Below, piece after piece: positions 45,401-55,193 of a stretch of DNA of 64,000 nt. Made by a program: the position numbers and the translations under genes. The stretch is taken from NCBI RefSeq assembly GCF_900184935.1, contig NZ_FXYE01000001.1, positions 248,001-312,000 of the forward strand. Reading direction: 5' to 3'. This DNA comes from Actibacterium lipolyticum (GTDB lineage Bacteria; Pseudomonadota; Alphaproteobacteria; Rhodobacterales; Rhodobacteraceae). A model generated the notes under the pieces. That model made no database searches, was not told the origin of the DNA, and saw only the letters and a program-made list of their open reading frames with translations. The stretch's first letter is position 1. Each line of letters begins with the position of its first letter.

Positions 45401-46434
45401 GTATGGCCAAAACCAATCCGGGCCGGTTTTTCGAAGACTATAAGGTAGGGCAAGTGATTGCGCATGCCGTTCCCCGCACGCTTTCGGGTGGTGAACGGGC
45501 GGCCTATCACGCGCTGTATCCTGCGCGGCATGCACTGTATTCATCCGACGAATTCGCGCGGGCCAGCGGCCTGTCCGCGGCTCCGTTGGATGACATGATC
45601 GCGTTCCACACCGTCTTTGGCAAAACCGTTCCGGATGTGTCGCTGAACGCGGTGGCGAACCTTGGCTATGCCGAGGGGCGTTTTCTTAAGCCGGTTTATG
45701 CGGGCGATACGCTTCGGTCGGAAAGCGAAGTGATTGGGGTTAAGCAGAATTCCAACGGGAAGTCGGGCGTTGTGTATGTGCGTACGCGCGGGCTGAACCA
45801 GCGGGACGAGGTCGTTCTGGAATATGTGCGCTGGGTGATGGTTCGCAAACGCGATCTGGATGCACCCGCACCGGAAACGGTTATTCCCGAACTGGCCAAG
45901 GTGGTTGACCCTGCTGATCTGGCGATCCCCGAAGGGCTGGATTTCACCAACTACGATTTCACCCTTTCGGGCGAACCGCACCGTTGGGGCGATTACGAGG
46001 TTGGTGAAACGATCGACCATGTCGATGGCGTCACGATTGAAGAGGCCGAACACATGCTGGCCACGCGCCTGTGGCAGAACACCGCCAAGGTGCATTTCGA
46101 CGCGACCTTCCGCCCGGATGGTCAGCGCCTGATCTATGGCGGGCACGTCATCAGCATGGCACGAGCGCTGTCTTTCAACGGCTTGGCGAACGCGCAGATG
46201 ATCGTGGGCCTTAACGGCGGGGCGCATGCCAACCCTTGCTTCAGCGGTGATACCGTAAAAGCCTGGAGCGAGGTTTTGGACAAAGCTGAAACCAGCGCGC
46301 CGGGCGTTGGGGCCATCCGGCTTAGACTGGTCGCCACCAAGGGTGGGGAGCCGTTCGCCCTGAAGGGTGAGGACGGTAAATACCGCCCCGAAGTGCTGTT
46401 GGATCTGGACTACTGGGCGTTGATGCCGGTCTGA
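45397..46434 (+). CDS. mch: Mesaconyl-CoA hydratase (MaoC-like)
   Basis: A 345-residue double-hotdog protein. It opens GRFFEDYKVGQVIAHAVPRTLSGGE and carries two MaoC-like halves, the second with DGVTIEEAEHMLATRLWQNTAKVHFD. This is the pattern of beta-methylmalyl-CoA dehydratase / mesaconyl-CoA hydratase of Rhodobacter. It interconverts mesaconyl-CoA and beta-methylmalyl-CoA in the ethylmalonyl-CoA pathway. GTG 45397 has TAGGAG upstream; ATG 45403 is an alternative. It closes the operon led by mcl2. Confidence 0.9.
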   Translation: MSMAKTNPGRFFEDYKVGQVIAHAVPRTLSGGERAAYHALYPARHALYSSDEFARASGLSAAPLDDMIAFHTVFGKTVPDVSLNAVANLGYAEGRFLKPVYAGDTLRSESEVIGVKQNSNGKSGVVYVRTRGLNQRDEVVLEYVRWVMVRKRDLDAPAPETVIPELAKVVDPADLAIPEGLDFTNYDFTLSGEPHRWGDYEVGETIDHVDGVTIEEAEHMLATRLWQNTAKVHFDATFRPDGQRLIYGGHVISMARALSFNGLANAQMIVGLNGGAHANPCFSGDTVKAWSEVLDKAETSAPGVGAIRLRLVATKGGEPFALKGEDGKYRPEVLLDLDYWALMPV

Positions 46435-46492
46435 TTCCAGCCGCGCCGAAACATCCGGGCGCCCGGAATAGTTGACTAAAACAATCAAATTT

Positions 46493-46529
46493 ATTTGTGA
46501 TCACACGGCCCAATCGTGTGATCACAAAT
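46493..46529. promoter_or_regulatory. Paired TGTGATCACA-type operators upstream of sdhC
   Basis: ATTTGTGATCACAC (46493-46506) and GTGTGATCACAAAT (46516-46529) are exact reverse complements over 14 bp, with a 9-bp spacer; their centres are 21 bp apart. They lie about 120-155 bp before sdhC, just after a TTGACT hexamer at 46472. The same pair occurs upstream of sucC. Confidence 0.68.
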
Positions 46530-46647
46530 CTGCATTTTTCAGCATTTGAGCGATTTTTCCGGGTGGTTCAGCGCTAACGCACCGTGACTTACTCCGAAAA
46601 ATCCGTAACACCACCCATAAGGGACCAGATAGCAAGAAGGCACCAAC

Positions 46648-47031
46648 ATGGCTGATGTAAACCGGGGGAACCGGCCACTTTCCCCCCACCTTCAGATTTA
46701 CCGCCCACAGCTCACCTCCATCACCTCGATCCTTACGCGGATTTCGGGCAATGCGCTTTTGCTTGGCGCGCTGTTGGCTGTTTGGTGGTTCTTGGCCGCC
46801 GCTTCCGGGCCAGAGCATTTCGCAATTGCGGATGGCTTTATCACCTCGTGGTTCGGCGATCTTATCATGCTCGGGTCCACTTGGGCGCTGTGGTATCACG
46901 CGCTGGCTGGCGTTCGTCACCTGATCTGGGACACGGGCCGTGGTTTTGAGTTGCAGACCGCCGAAACGCTTGGCTGGGCTGTTATCATCGGATCGGTCGT
47001 CATGACCATCTTCACACTCATCGTTGTTTGA
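46648..47031 (+). CDS. sdhC: Succinate dehydrogenase cytochrome b556 subunit
   Basis: A 127-residue membrane anchor. It opens with RPLSPHLQIYRPQLTSITSILTRISG, the SdhC signature with the quinone-site Ser/Arg, and has three hydrophobic helices. A haem-ligand His lies in the HALAGVRHLIWDTG stretch. An AAGG lies 8 nt before the ATG. It is the first gene of the sdh operon, behind the paired palindromes. Confidence 0.93.
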   Translation: MADVNRGNRPLSPHLQIYRPQLTSITSILTRISGNALLLGALLAVWWFLAAASGPEHFAIADGFITSWFGDLIMLGSTWALWYHALAGVRHLIWDTGRGFELQTAETLGWAVIIGSVVMTIFTLIVV

Positions 47032-47041
47032 GGGGGCTGAC

Positions 47042-47413
47042 ATGTCATTCCTGACAGATCGTAAACGCGCCGTCGGCATGGGTGCTTCGCATGTCGGCAC
47101 GCACCATCATTGGTCCATGACAGTCAGCTCTGTTGGGCTGCTGATCTTGGTTCCGCTGTTCGTCTTTACCTTTGGCCCGATGCTGGGCGCGCCTCATGCA
47201 GAGGTTGCTGCCTTTTTCGCACGCCCATTCCCGGCCATCGTTGCCGCGCTGACGTTTGTTGTGGGCTTCATGCACTTCAAAAACGGCGTGCAAGTCGCAA
47301 TCGAAGATTACACCTCTGGCATGACCCGCAAGATCCTGATCATTGCGATGATCTGCCTAAGCTACGGCGCAGCCGCGACCGGCGTGTTCGCCGTCGCCCG
47401 CCTTGCGCTTTAA
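47042..47413 (+). CDS. sdhD: Succinate dehydrogenase membrane anchor subunit
   Basis: A 123-residue anchor with three helices. The conserved GASHVGTHHHW entry and the MHFKNGVQVAIEDYT loop match SdhD and supply a haem or quinone ligand. ATG 47042 has GAGGGGGC upstream; the frame opens six codons earlier, overlapping sdhC. It lies between sdhC and sdhA. Confidence 0.92.
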   Translation: MSFLTDRKRAVGMGASHVGTHHHWSMTVSSVGLLILVPLFVFTFGPMLGAPHAEVAAFFARPFPAIVAALTFVVGFMHFKNGVQVAIEDYTSGMTRKILIIAMICLSYGAAATGVFAVARLAL

Positions 47414-47428
47414 GGAGCACCGAAAAAC

Positions 47429-49234
47429 ATGGCAGCTTACGAATACGAGACGCATGAATATGACGTCGTAGTGGTTGGTGCTGGTGGCGCGGGTTTGCGC
47501 GCGACGCTTGGTATGGCCGAACAGGGCCTGCGCACCGCATGTGTCACCAAAGTTTTCCCAACACGTTCGCACACTGTTGCGGCGCAGGGCGGCATCGCGG
47601 CTTCCCTTTCCAACATGGGCCCAGACAACTGGCAGTGGCACATGTACGACACGGTCAAAGGCTCTGACTGGTTGGGCGATACCGATGCGATGGAATACCT
47701 TGCCCGCGAAGCACCCAAAGCGGTGTACGAACTGGAACATTACGGCGTTCCATTTTCGCGCACGGAAGAAGGCAAGATTTACCAGCGTCCCTTCGGTGGG
47801 CACACCACTGAATTCGGCGAAGGCCCCCCCGTACAGCGCACCTGTGCTGCCGCTGACCGGACCGGCCACGCGATCCTGCACACGCTCTATGGTCAGTCGC
47901 TGAAGAACAACGCCGAGTTCTATATCGAATATTTCGCGATCGATCTGGTCATGTCCGAAGACGGCCAATGCCAAGGCGTTGTCTGCTGGAAGCTGGACGA
48001 CGGCACGATCCACATCTTCAACGCCAAGATGGTTGTACTGGCGACGGGTGGCTATGGCCGCGCGTATTTCAGCGCCACCTCGGCCCACACCTGCACCGGT
48101 GACGGTGGTGGTATGGCGGCACGTGCTGGCCTGCCCCTGCAGGATATGGAATTCGTTCAGTTCCACCCGACCGGTATCTATGGTTCGGGCTGTCTGATTA
48201 CCGAAGGCGCGCGGGGCGAGGGTGGTTACCTGACCAACTCCGAAGGCGAACGCTTTATGGAGCGTTACGCGCCAACCTATAAAGACCTTGCGCCGCGCGA
48301 CTATGTCAGCCGGTCTATGACGATGGAAATCCGCGAAGGTCGCGGTGTGGGTGCCGAAGGTGATCACATTCACCTGCACCTTGATCACCTGCCACCGGAA
48401 ACGCTGGCGCTGCGCCTGCCCGGTATTTCGGAAAGCGCGAAAATCTTTGCCGGTGTTGACCTGAACAAAGAACCGATCCCGGTTCTGCCGACCGTTCACT
48501 ACAACATGGGTGGCATCCCGACCAACTATTGGGGCGAAGTGCTGAACCCAACCGCCGAAGATCCAAACGCCGTTGCGCCTGGCCTGATGGCTGTGGGCGA
48601 GGCTGGTTGTGCGTCGGTTCACGGTGCGAACCGTCTTGGCTCCAACTCTCTGATCGACCTTGTGGTGTTCGGCCGCGCCGCCGCCATTCGCGCGGCAGAA
48701 GTGGTTGATGCCAACGCTGCAAACCCAGTGCTGAACCAAGCGTCCATCGACAAGGCGCTGGAGCGTTTCGACGGTCTGCGCCACGCCAAAGGCAATGTCT
48801 CGACCGCTGAACTGCGTCTAGAGATGCAGAAAACAATGCAGTCTGACGCAGCCGTTTTCCGCACATCCAAAACGTTGACCGAAGGCGTCGACAAAATGAC
48901 GGCAATCGCCGCCAAGATGGACGACCTGAAGGTTACCGATACCTCGTTGGTGTGGAACTCTGACCTGATGGAAACGCTTGAACTGACCAACCTGATGCCC
49001 AACGCGCTGGCCACCATTCACGGCGCAGAAGCACGCAAAGAAAGCCGCGGCGCCCATGCGCACGAGGATTTCAGCGAGCGTGACGACGAAAACTGGCGCG
49101 TCCACACGATTTCGCGTGTCGAAGGTAACAACGTTGACCTGACTTATCGTCCGGTCGTCGTTGACCCGCTGACCACCGAAACCGAAGGCGGCATTTCGCT
49201 TAAGCGTATCGCCCCCAAAGCGCGGACGTTCTGA
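47429..49234 (+). CDS. sdhA: Succinate dehydrogenase flavoprotein subunit
   Basis: A 601-residue FAD subunit. The FAD loop is [16 protein letters not shown], the covalent-flavin His lies in [13 protein letters not shown], and the substrate site includes [23 protein letters not shown] and the Arg of [22 protein letters not shown] precedes the ATG. The partner sdhB is not next but 3.4 kb downstream, beyond a lipoprotein gene and an antisense three-gene block. Confidence 0.97.
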   Translation: MAAYEYETHEYDVVVVGAGGAGLRATLGMAEQGLRTACVTKVFPTRSHTVAAQGGIAASLSNMGPDNWQWHMYDTVKGSDWLGDTDAMEYLAREAPKAVYELEHYGVPFSRTEEGKIYQRPFGGHTTEFGEGPPVQRTCAAADRTGHAILHTLYGQSLKNNAEFYIEYFAIDLVMSEDGQCQGVVCWKLDDGTIHIFNAKMVVLATGGYGRAYFSATSAHTCTGDGGGMAARAGLPLQDMEFVQFHPTGIYGSGCLITEGARGEGGYLTNSEGERFMERYAPTYKDLAPRDYVSRSMTMEIREGRGVGAEGDHIHLHLDHLPPETLALRLPGISESAKIFAGVDLNKEPIPVLPTVHYNMGGIPTNYWGEVLNPTAEDPNAVAPGLMAVGEAGCASVHGANRLGSNSLIDLVVFGRAAAIRAAEVVDANAANPVLNQASIDKALERFDGLRHAKGNVSTAELRLEMQKTMQSDAAVFRTSKTLTEGVDKMTAIAAKMDDLKVTDTSLVWNSDLMETLELTNLMPNALATIHGAEARKESRGAHAHEDFSERDDENWRVHTISRVEGNNVDLTYRPVVVDPLTTETEGGISLKRIAPKARTF

Positions 49235-49560
49235 TGCGTCGGCTGGCGGCTTTGTTCGTGGGCGCGCTTGCGCTTTCTGGCTGCGATGTCGCAAATGGCA
49301 TCGCAGAACAGACCACGCGGGATTTGGCCAAGCAAACCGTTAACGGCGTCGTTGAACAGCGCTTTCCGGGGGCAAACGTTGCCCCCTATACGGACTGCGT
49401 CATCGATAACGCCAGCACACAGGAAATCCTGACATTGGCGGGCGAGGCTGTTTCGGGCTCGCCTTCGCAGAAGGCAGTGGAAACGGTCGTGGAAATCGCG
49501 GCACGCCCCGAAGCAACGAAATGCCTGACACAGGCCGCCCTATCCTCGTTCGTGGGCTAG
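49234..49560 (+). CDS. Small predicted lipoprotein
   Basis: A 108-residue exported protein with a lipobox LALSGC (Cys17), so it should be a lipid-anchored envelope protein. The rest has no recognised family; two later cysteines may form a disulfide. The ATG overlaps the sdhA stop (TGATG), so it is co-transcribed with sdhCDA. Small hypothetical proteins at this place are common in Rhodobacterales, but its role is unknown. Confidence 0.72.
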   Translation: MRRLAALFVGALALSGCDVANGIAEQTTRDLAKQTVNGVVEQRFPGANVAPYTDCVIDNASTQEILTLAGEAVSGSPSQKAVETVVEIAARPEATKCLTQAALSSFVG

Positions 49561-49663
49561 GCGCGTCAGAGCCCGCATGCTTGACCTGAAGACCAAGGAT
49601 CACGTCCAAGACGCCTGTTTATGAAGCTCAACACTCAGTCGGCAGCAATAGCTAGCTTGGTGT

Positions 49664-50506
49664 TCACTTCGAAAAGCCACTCAGTGCAGCCCAAAAACCT
49701 GATCGATTTTTATTTTTCGAAACTTGTTGCTTCGCGCGAGATGTAACGATCCCAGCGATTTTTTCAGTGCCTTCAGCTAGAAAAGATTTGGACCAGTCTG
49801 CGCCACCACTTCTTGCTTGTTTTTGTGGTTTGAATTTCACGGCAGATGGTGGGGCGTTCGATATGTCAATGCCGCAGAATGAGCTAGCTGCGTTGATGGT
49901 AGCCTGAGAGTTCTGCAGGATGGTTTCGTATTCAAGCATTAGAGGCGAGATGCCCGATGCAAGAAAATAGGCTTGCCACTTGGCCTCATCGACAAGAATA
50001 CTGGTCAGTTTGTCAAAAATAAGCTCCCAGTCGTAATGCGCCTCGGCCACTTCGGGCATATCCGAAATCCACGATTTCGTTTGAGAAGCGCGGGCGAATG
50101 AAACCGCTTGATCAATCTTGCTCTGACGGCTCACATGCAGAAAGCTGTACCTCTGGGGATCGGGTTCCAGCTTTAGGAAGAGGGGAAGATGACTATAATG
50201 CATTTTTAGGGCAAAAACCCCGTTCCGCCCAGTGCGCTTGCCCTTGATGAAATCAAAAACGGCCCTGTCATCGTCAGATCCAGAAAGGCGTGCCCACTCT
50301 CGGAAGTTTGCAGGATTGAGGTATTCCAGCGGATACCCAAACGCGCCTGTTTCATGCAGTTGATGGCTTAGGAAATGACTGCCTGACCGTGGCGTGCTGC
50401 AAATGACCACGTGCGTGGTTGCATCTGTCGGTGGGAAGTCAAAGTCAGATGAGAACTGTCTGTCCCAAAGGTTGGTTGGGCGATCTCGGTCAGATCGATT
50501 ACTCAT
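49664..50506 (-). CDS. Stf0-type sulfotransferase
   Basis: A 280-residue PAPS-dependent sulfotransferase. The 5'-phosphosulfate loop is ICSTPRSGSHFLSHQL, followed by GYPLEYLNP, the Stf0 family pattern (trehalose sulfotransferase type), and VSRQSKIDQAVSFARA as the 3'-phosphate motif. It would add sulfate to a surface or soluble glycan. Its start overlaps the pyruvyl transferase stop by four bases. It lies antisense within the sdh cluster. The DNA looks less GC-rich than the flanking sdh genes. Confidence 0.82.
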   Translation of the reverse strand: MSNRSDRDRPTNLWDRQFSSDFDFPPTDATTHVVICSTPRSGSHFLSHQLHETGAFGYPLEYLNPANFREWARLSGSDDDRAVFDFIKGKRTGRNGVFALKMHYSHLPLFLKLEPDPQRYSFLHVSRQSKIDQAVSFARASQTKSWISDMPEVAEAHYDWELIFDKLTSILVDEAKWQAYFLASGISPLMLEYETILQNSQATINAASSFCGIDISNAPPSAVKFKPQKQARSGGADWSKSFLAEGTEKIAGIVTSRAKQQVSKNKNRSGFWAALSGFSK

Positions 50507-51423
50507 TGCGAACCTCGCACAGAATAGTCGGCTATCGTTTCAGAGAAAATGCGCTCTATTGTGTCTAGCTGCGCGTCTAGAATACTCTTGTCGCTCAGGT
50601 TGAATTCCTGACGAGACAAATCGGTGAGAGCTTTTATCAACCGCGATTGGGTGCTTGTGATCTCTTCTACTGAAGGTTCGCGGTCGACTAGTTTCGGTTT
50701 CTTGCCCTTTAGCCTAAAGATTAGGCCCCGCACCCCCCGAGGAGTGGGCGCGGCTTCGGTCGTTTGAACGGCAGGAAGTGGTGTGATCTCGACATTCATC
50801 TCCAGACTCGCAGCCCAATCTTGCCATTTGAAGTTGTTGAAATTGGCTACCTGTGAAACGGCTTTCCACGGAATTCTGAAGGCGTCAGCAAGAATAGCTC
50901 CGTGCATGGATTCCGTTATGACCTTTTCAGAGCGTGCTATCTGTTCGATGACCGTCCGAGCCTCTTCCCGCGGAGATATATATCTAAGGCCGGCATTTTC
51001 GCAGATAGTTTGCCAGTCATAGTATGGGCTAACATCGCTATGGCAATGTGGGATGAAGGCAATGCCTTTACGTTCGGAAAGGCCAGAAAATTCTGGAAGC
51101 CGAGATATGAGCGCGGCCGGGTCGGTGGCAAATTTCTCCATGCCCAAACCCATTTTTTCTGCGGTTAGCGGGCCACGAACGAAGCGAATGTCCCACTCCG
51201 AGTTGGCATTCAAATCGGGTAGTTGGCCGAAGCCGCTTCCACTGCCCAGTACGAGGTAGCTGCCCGCATCCGGTAGATTGCGTGTGTTTAATATGGTCCC
51301 AACCCCGACAAGGGTTCGCTGCTCGTCCCATTCGCGCCATCCAGGAAGAAACCGATCCCACAGCCAAAGATTCAGATCGTCGCCAAAGTTTCCGGCCGGG
51401 CTTTTCCAGTAAAAAAGTTTCAT
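50503..51423 (-). CDS. Polysaccharide pyruvyl transferase
   Basis: A 306-residue protein of the PS_pyruv_trans family. It opens FYWKSPAGNFGDDLNLWLW, has the LGSGSGFGQLPD and VRGPLTAEKMGL segments, and the ITESMHGAILADAFRIPWKAV motif near the active site. It would add ketal-linked pyruvate to a sugar of an exopolysaccharide. A C-terminal extension of about 70 residues, with mostly polar helix, follows. It is co-directional with the sulfotransferase and GT2 genes. Confidence 0.85.
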   Translation of the reverse strand: MKLFYWKSPAGNFGDDLNLWLWDRFLPGWREWDEQRTLVGVGTILNTRNLPDAGSYLVLGSGSGFGQLPDLNANSEWDIRFVRGPLTAEKMGLGMEKFATDPAALISRLPEFSGLSERKGIAFIPHCHSDVSPYYDWQTICENAGLRYISPREEARTVIEQIARSEKVITESMHGAILADAFRIPWKAVSQVANFNNFKWQDWAASLEMNVEITPLPAVQTTEAAPTPRGVRGLIFRLKGKKPKLVDREPSVEEITSTQSRLIKALTDLSRQEFNLSDKSILDAQLDTIERIFSETIADYSVRGSQ

Positions 51424-51466
51424 TGATCGTAAGTTTCCCAGTGCGAGACTTGCCCTGATACGGGCG

Positions 51467-52399
51467 TCAGTGTTGCTTGCGTATCGCCAACGTTTTCTTC
51501 ATTTCCCCCAACAGTCGTGCGAGCGCTACAAGTTTTTCTGCTGCTTTAGACGAGCGACCCAGGCTTGCATATAATACCGCGCCCAAACCTAGTGAAAGTG
51601 CTGTGCGCATGCCCTTGACTGGGACGTACAAAACGACTGGTCCCAATTTGTTATGTGGGTAATCTTGGCGTGCTGCGCGCACCATACCTATGCGTACTTC
51701 CCGCTGCCAGACTGTGCGCAAGCTGATTTGATCTGGGCGGATGATGTGCTGTACGCAGGCATCGGGCACGAAAACCCCTCGCTGGCCGGTCCCGAGGATT
51801 TCCTTGATTAAGCCAGTGTCTTCCCCTCCGGCAGAATTTGCAGCGAAGTTCAGGTGTTCCGTATCGAAGCAATGCTCATTTAGGGTCGCACTGCGGACCA
51901 TCATATTTGCGCCTTTGAACTGCCAGAACTTTGCATCTGCAACTCGGCTATTTCGTTCGACCGGCGTTGATCCGAATGCACGCCCCTTATCAGAAAGGTG
52001 AAGCAGCCATTTTGGCGCGGGCGCATCCCAACGGGGGCGGACTTGCCCCGCAAACGCAATGACTTCCGGCAGGTTTCGAGCGGCTTCATAATATGCTCTC
52101 AACCAGGTCGGGGCGGGCAATATATCGTCGTCTGCAAAAACGACTAAGCTTCCGGTCGCAGCCGCGATCCCGGTGTTAAGCGCGTAGGATTTTCCGGGAC
52201 GCGGTTCTTCTTTAATTACAGTCGGCCATGGAAGGTGCGCATTTGCGAGTATTTGCGCCGTCTCATCAGTGCTAGCGTTGTCCACAAAGATAATTTCAAC
52301 TTCGAGGCCAACAGACTCAACACTCTTTAGATGCTCTAGCAATCGTGGCAGAGTTCTTGCACCATTGAAGGTGCAGATGACGACCGAGATACGTTCCAT
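51467..52399 (-). CDS. Glycosyltransferase family 2
   Basis: A 310-residue GT-A enzyme. ISVVICTFNGARTLPRLLEHL opens the fold, EIIFVDNASTDETAQ is the donor loop and VVFADDDILPAP the metal site; GGEDTGLIKEIL follows as the acceptor-side ED motif. A hydrophobic segment near the end (about 270-285) may dock it to the membrane. ATG 52399 is preferred because the fold starts there; the frame opens at 52438. It is the first gene of the antisense block between sdhA and sdhB. Confidence 0.82.
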   Translation of the reverse strand: MERISVVICTFNGARTLPRLLEHLKSVESVGLEVEIIFVDNASTDETAQILANAHLPWPTVIKEEPRPGKSYALNTGIAAATGSLVVFADDDILPAPTWLRAYYEAARNLPEVIAFAGQVRPRWDAPAPKWLLHLSDKGRAFGSTPVERNSRVADAKFWQFKGANMMVRSATLNEHCFDTEHLNFAANSAGGEDTGLIKEILGTGQRGVFVPDACVQHIIRPDQISLRTVWQREVRIGMVRAARQDYPHNKLGPVVLYVPVKGMRTALSLGLGAVLYASLGRSSKAAEKLVALARLLGEMKKTLAIRKQH

Positions 52400-52585
52400 C
52401 TCTTGTAAAACCCGCAATATCCCGTTTGCAGCCAGCATAGGGGTGCATCGAGCGTTGTAAATGCCACATATTTAACCATTATTAGGACGCCCGTTAGCGA
52501 AAACTTCGCCCGTTGGTCATTGGCTTTCCGTTGACCGTCGAGTAGGTTAGCAAAGAAAAATGACCTGCAAGACTAGGCGGTAGCA

Positions 52586-53365
52586 ATGGTTCAGTTCACA
52601 CTACCCAAGAACTCCAAGATCACGACCGGTAAAACATGGCCGCGGCCGACCGGCGCAACCAACGTTCGCAAGTTCCAGATTTACCGCTGGAACCCTGATG
52701 ACGGTCAGAATCCACGCGTGGATACCTATTTCGTCGATATGGATACCTGCGGTCCGATGGTTCTGGATGCGCTGATCAAGATCAAAAACGAGATTGATCC
52801 GACGCTGACCTTCCGCCGGTCTTGCCGCGAAGGTATTTGCGGGTCCTGTGCGATGAACATCGACGGGATCAACACGCTGGCCTGTATCTATGGCATGGAC
52901 GAGATCAAGGGCGACGTGAAAATCTATCCTCTGCCGCACATGCCGGTGGTGAAGGATTTGATCCCCGATCTGACGCATTTCTATGCCCAGCATGCGTCGA
53001 TCATGCCGTGGCTGGAAACCAAAACGAACCGCCCTGCGAAGGAATGGAAGCAGTCGATTGAAGACCGTAAGAAACTGGATGGTCTTTACGAATGCGTCAT
53101 GTGTGCAAGCTGTTCAACCTCTTGCCCATCCTACTGGTGGAACGGTGATCGGTATCTTGGCCCTGCGGCGTTGCTGCACGCGTATCGCTGGATCATCGAC
53201 AGCCGTGATGAAGCAACCGGTGAGCGTTTGGACGAGTTGGAAGATCCATTCAAACTGTACCGCTGCCACACCATCATGAACTGCGCTAAGACTTGCCCCA
53301 AGGGTTTGAACCCTGCGAAGGCGATCTCGGAAATTAAAAAGATGATGGTTGAACGCACGGTCTAA
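52586..53365 (+). CDS. sdhB: Succinate dehydrogenase iron-sulfur subunit
   Basis: A 259-residue subunit. The plant-ferredoxin 2Fe-2S motif is [15 protein letters not shown] with a later Cys, and the 4Fe-4S and 3Fe-4S motifs are [12 protein letters not shown] and [17 protein letters not shown]. Only a weak SD (AGGCGG) precedes the ATG. It normally follows sdhA directly; here it is separated, so it may have its own promoter (a TTGACC hexamer lies at 52531) or depend on read-through against the antisense block. Confidence 0.96.
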   Translation: MVQFTLPKNSKITTGKTWPRPTGATNVRKFQIYRWNPDDGQNPRVDTYFVDMDTCGPMVLDALIKIKNEIDPTLTFRRSCREGICGSCAMNIDGINTLACIYGMDEIKGDVKIYPLPHMPVVKDLIPDLTHFYAQHASIMPWLETKTNRPAKEWKQSIEDRKKLDGLYECVMCASCSTSCPSYWWNGDRYLGPAALLHAYRWIIDSRDEATGERLDELEDPFKLYRCHTIMNCAKTCPKGLNPAKAISEIKKMMVERTV

Positions 53366-53395
53366 TCTGACCTTCGGCAATCTATCGCGACATTG

Positions 53396-53420
53396 AACCG
53401 GCCCCTTGTGGGCCGGTTTT
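53396..53420 (+). terminator. Rho-independent terminator after sdhB
   Basis: AACCGGCCC and GGGCCGGTT form a 9-bp stem with a 5-base loop, followed by TTTTGCATTTT on the plus strand, about 30 bp after the sdhB stop. Confidence 0.82.
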
Positions 53421-53497
53421 GCATTTTGGCGTCCCGCTACGTCAAGGCTCGACCGGTGGCGGGTCTTGCCCTTACCCTGTCAAAAAGCGGAGGGGCC

Positions 53498-55150
53498 ATG
53501 ACCGAACATTTAGCGGCAGATGTAATCGTTGTGGGCGCAGGGTTGGCCGGTTTGGTCGCCGCAAGCGAGGCCACCGCGCGTGGGCGCAGCGTGTTGGTTT
53601 TGGACCAAGAGGGCGAACAATCCCTTGGCGGGCAGGCGTTCTGGTCCCTTGGTGGTTTGTTTATGGTCGATACGCCCGAACAGCGGCGCATGGGCATTTC
53701 CGATAGTCGCGATTTGGCGGCGACTGACTGGATGGGCTCGGCCGGGTTCGATCGCCCCGAAGATGCGAACCCGCGCAAATTCGCCGACGCATATTTGGAC
53801 TTCGCCGCGGGCGAGATGCGCAGCTGGCTGCATGGGCTGGGCATGCGCTGGTTCCCCGTGGTCGGCTGGGCCGAACGTGGTGGCGAAATGGCGGATGGCC
53901 ACGGCAACTCTGTCCCGCGGTTTCATTTGACTTGGGGCACGGGGCCGGGCGTCATCGCGCCGTTTATCCGGCAGGTGCGCGAGGCCGAGGCTGCAGGAAA
54001 GCTGCGGTTCGGATTTCGCCATAAGGTGAGCGAGCTTCTGATCGAAGGTGGCATCGCAACGGGCGTTGCGGGTGTGCAGTTGGCGGCGGCCACGGAGGCG
54101 CGAGGGGTATCAACGACGCGCGAACAGGTTGGCGATTTCACCGCAAAAGGCGAAAGCATCGTTGTGACCAGCGGCGGTATCGGCGGCAACCACGAACTTG
54201 TGCGCAGCTATTGGCCGGTCGATCGGCTTGGCCCGGCGCCGAAACACATGATCGCGGGTGTGCCGGACTATGTGGACGGGCAGATGCAACAGGTGGCCAA
54301 AGACGCGGGGGCGGGGCTGATCAACGGTGATCGCATGTGGCATTACACCGAAGGCGTGCAGAACTGGGCGCCAATCTGGCCCAAGCATGGGATTCGCATT
54401 TTGCCCGGCCCCAGCTCCCTTTGGTTCGATGCACTGGGCGACCGTATAGCCGCGCCCTGCCTGCCGGGGTTTGACACGCTTTCAACGTTGAAGCGCATTC
54501 TGCAAACCGGGCACGAACATAGCTGGTTCATCCTGACTCAGAAGATCGTTGAAAAGGAATTCGCCCTATCAGGGTCGGAACAGAACCCTGATTTCACCTC
54601 GGGAAAATGGCGGGAGGTTCTGAAATCCCGTCTTGGAAAGGGCGCGCCGCCCGCCGTCGAAGCGTTCAAAGCACACGGCGCGGATTTCGTTGTGCGCGAT
54701 ACGCTGGAGGCGTTGGTCGAAGGCATGAACGCTCTGACGCCGGATGCGCCGGTCGACTTGACGCATATTCGCCAGCAGATAGAGGCGCGCGACGCACAGC
54801 TTGAAAACCCCTTCGCAAAGGACGCGCAGATCACGGCCATCCGTGGCGCGCGTGCGTATCGTGGCGACAAGCTGATACGCACGGCGAAGCCGCACAAGAT
54901 ACTGGACCCTGCAAACGGCCCACTTATCGCTGTGCGCCTGAACATTCTGACGCGCAAATCACTGGGTGGTTTGCATACGGATCTAAGCGGTCAAGTTCTG
55001 CGGCCGGATGGTTCGCCGTTTCCGGGCTTGTTCGCCGCTGGTGAAGTTGCTGGTTTCGGCGGAGGCGGTTATCACGGCTACAACGCGCTAGAGGGCACAT
55101 TTTTGGGCGGGTGCATCTTTTCTGGCCGGCAGGTCGGAAGGTCCGTCTAG
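53498..55150 (+). CDS. FAD-binding dehydrogenase (fumarate reductase/KsdD-like)
   Basis: A 550-residue flavoprotein of the FAD_binding_2 family. The nucleotide loop is DVIVVGAGLAGLVAASEA, followed by SLGGQAFWSLGG. The C-terminal FAD motif is GLFAAGEVAGFGGGGYHGYNAL. Such proteins include 3-ketosteroid dehydrogenases and fumarate-reductase-like enzymes, so the substrate is open. ATG 53498 has GGAGGGG directly upstream; the frame begins 35 codons earlier in the sdhB terminator. No signal peptide is seen, so it acts in the cytoplasm. It precedes a small membrane protein and a DUF1989 protein on the same strand. Confidence 0.82.
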   Translation: MTEHLAADVIVVGAGLAGLVAASEATARGRSVLVLDQEGEQSLGGQAFWSLGGLFMVDTPEQRRMGISDSRDLAATDWMGSAGFDRPEDANPRKFADAYLDFAAGEMRSWLHGLGMRWFPVVGWAERGGEMADGHGNSVPRFHLTWGTGPGVIAPFIRQVREAEAAGKLRFGFRHKVSELLIEGGIATGVAGVQLAAATEARGVSTTREQVGDFTAKGESIVVTSGGIGGNHELVRSYWPVDRLGPAPKHMIAGVPDYVDGQMQQVAKDAGAGLINGDRMWHYTEGVQNWAPIWPKHGIRILPGPSSLWFDALGDRIAAPCLPGFDTLSTLKRILQTGHEHSWFILTQKIVEKEFALSGSEQNPDFTSGKWREVLKSRLGKGAPPAVEAFKAHGADFVVRDTLEALVEGMNALTPDAPVDLTHIRQQIEARDAQLENPFAKDAQITAIRGARAYRGDKLIRTAKPHKILDPANGPLIAVRLNILTRKSLGGLHTDLSGQVLRPDGSPFPGLFAAGEVAGFGGGGYHGYNALEGTFLGGCIFSGRQVGRSV

Positions 55151-55193
55151 GCCCGTCAGATGACACGCGCGCTGCGAAGGAATTGGGGCGTCT

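Noticed and set aside
48359-48369. GTGATCACA inside sdhA, similar to the proposed operator
   Set aside because: It is simply the codons for Gly-Asp-His-Ile in a conserved part of sdhA, unpaired and not near a start.
47357-48784. 475-residue minus-strand open frame opposite sdhA
   Set aside because: Antisense shadow of sdhA without family features.
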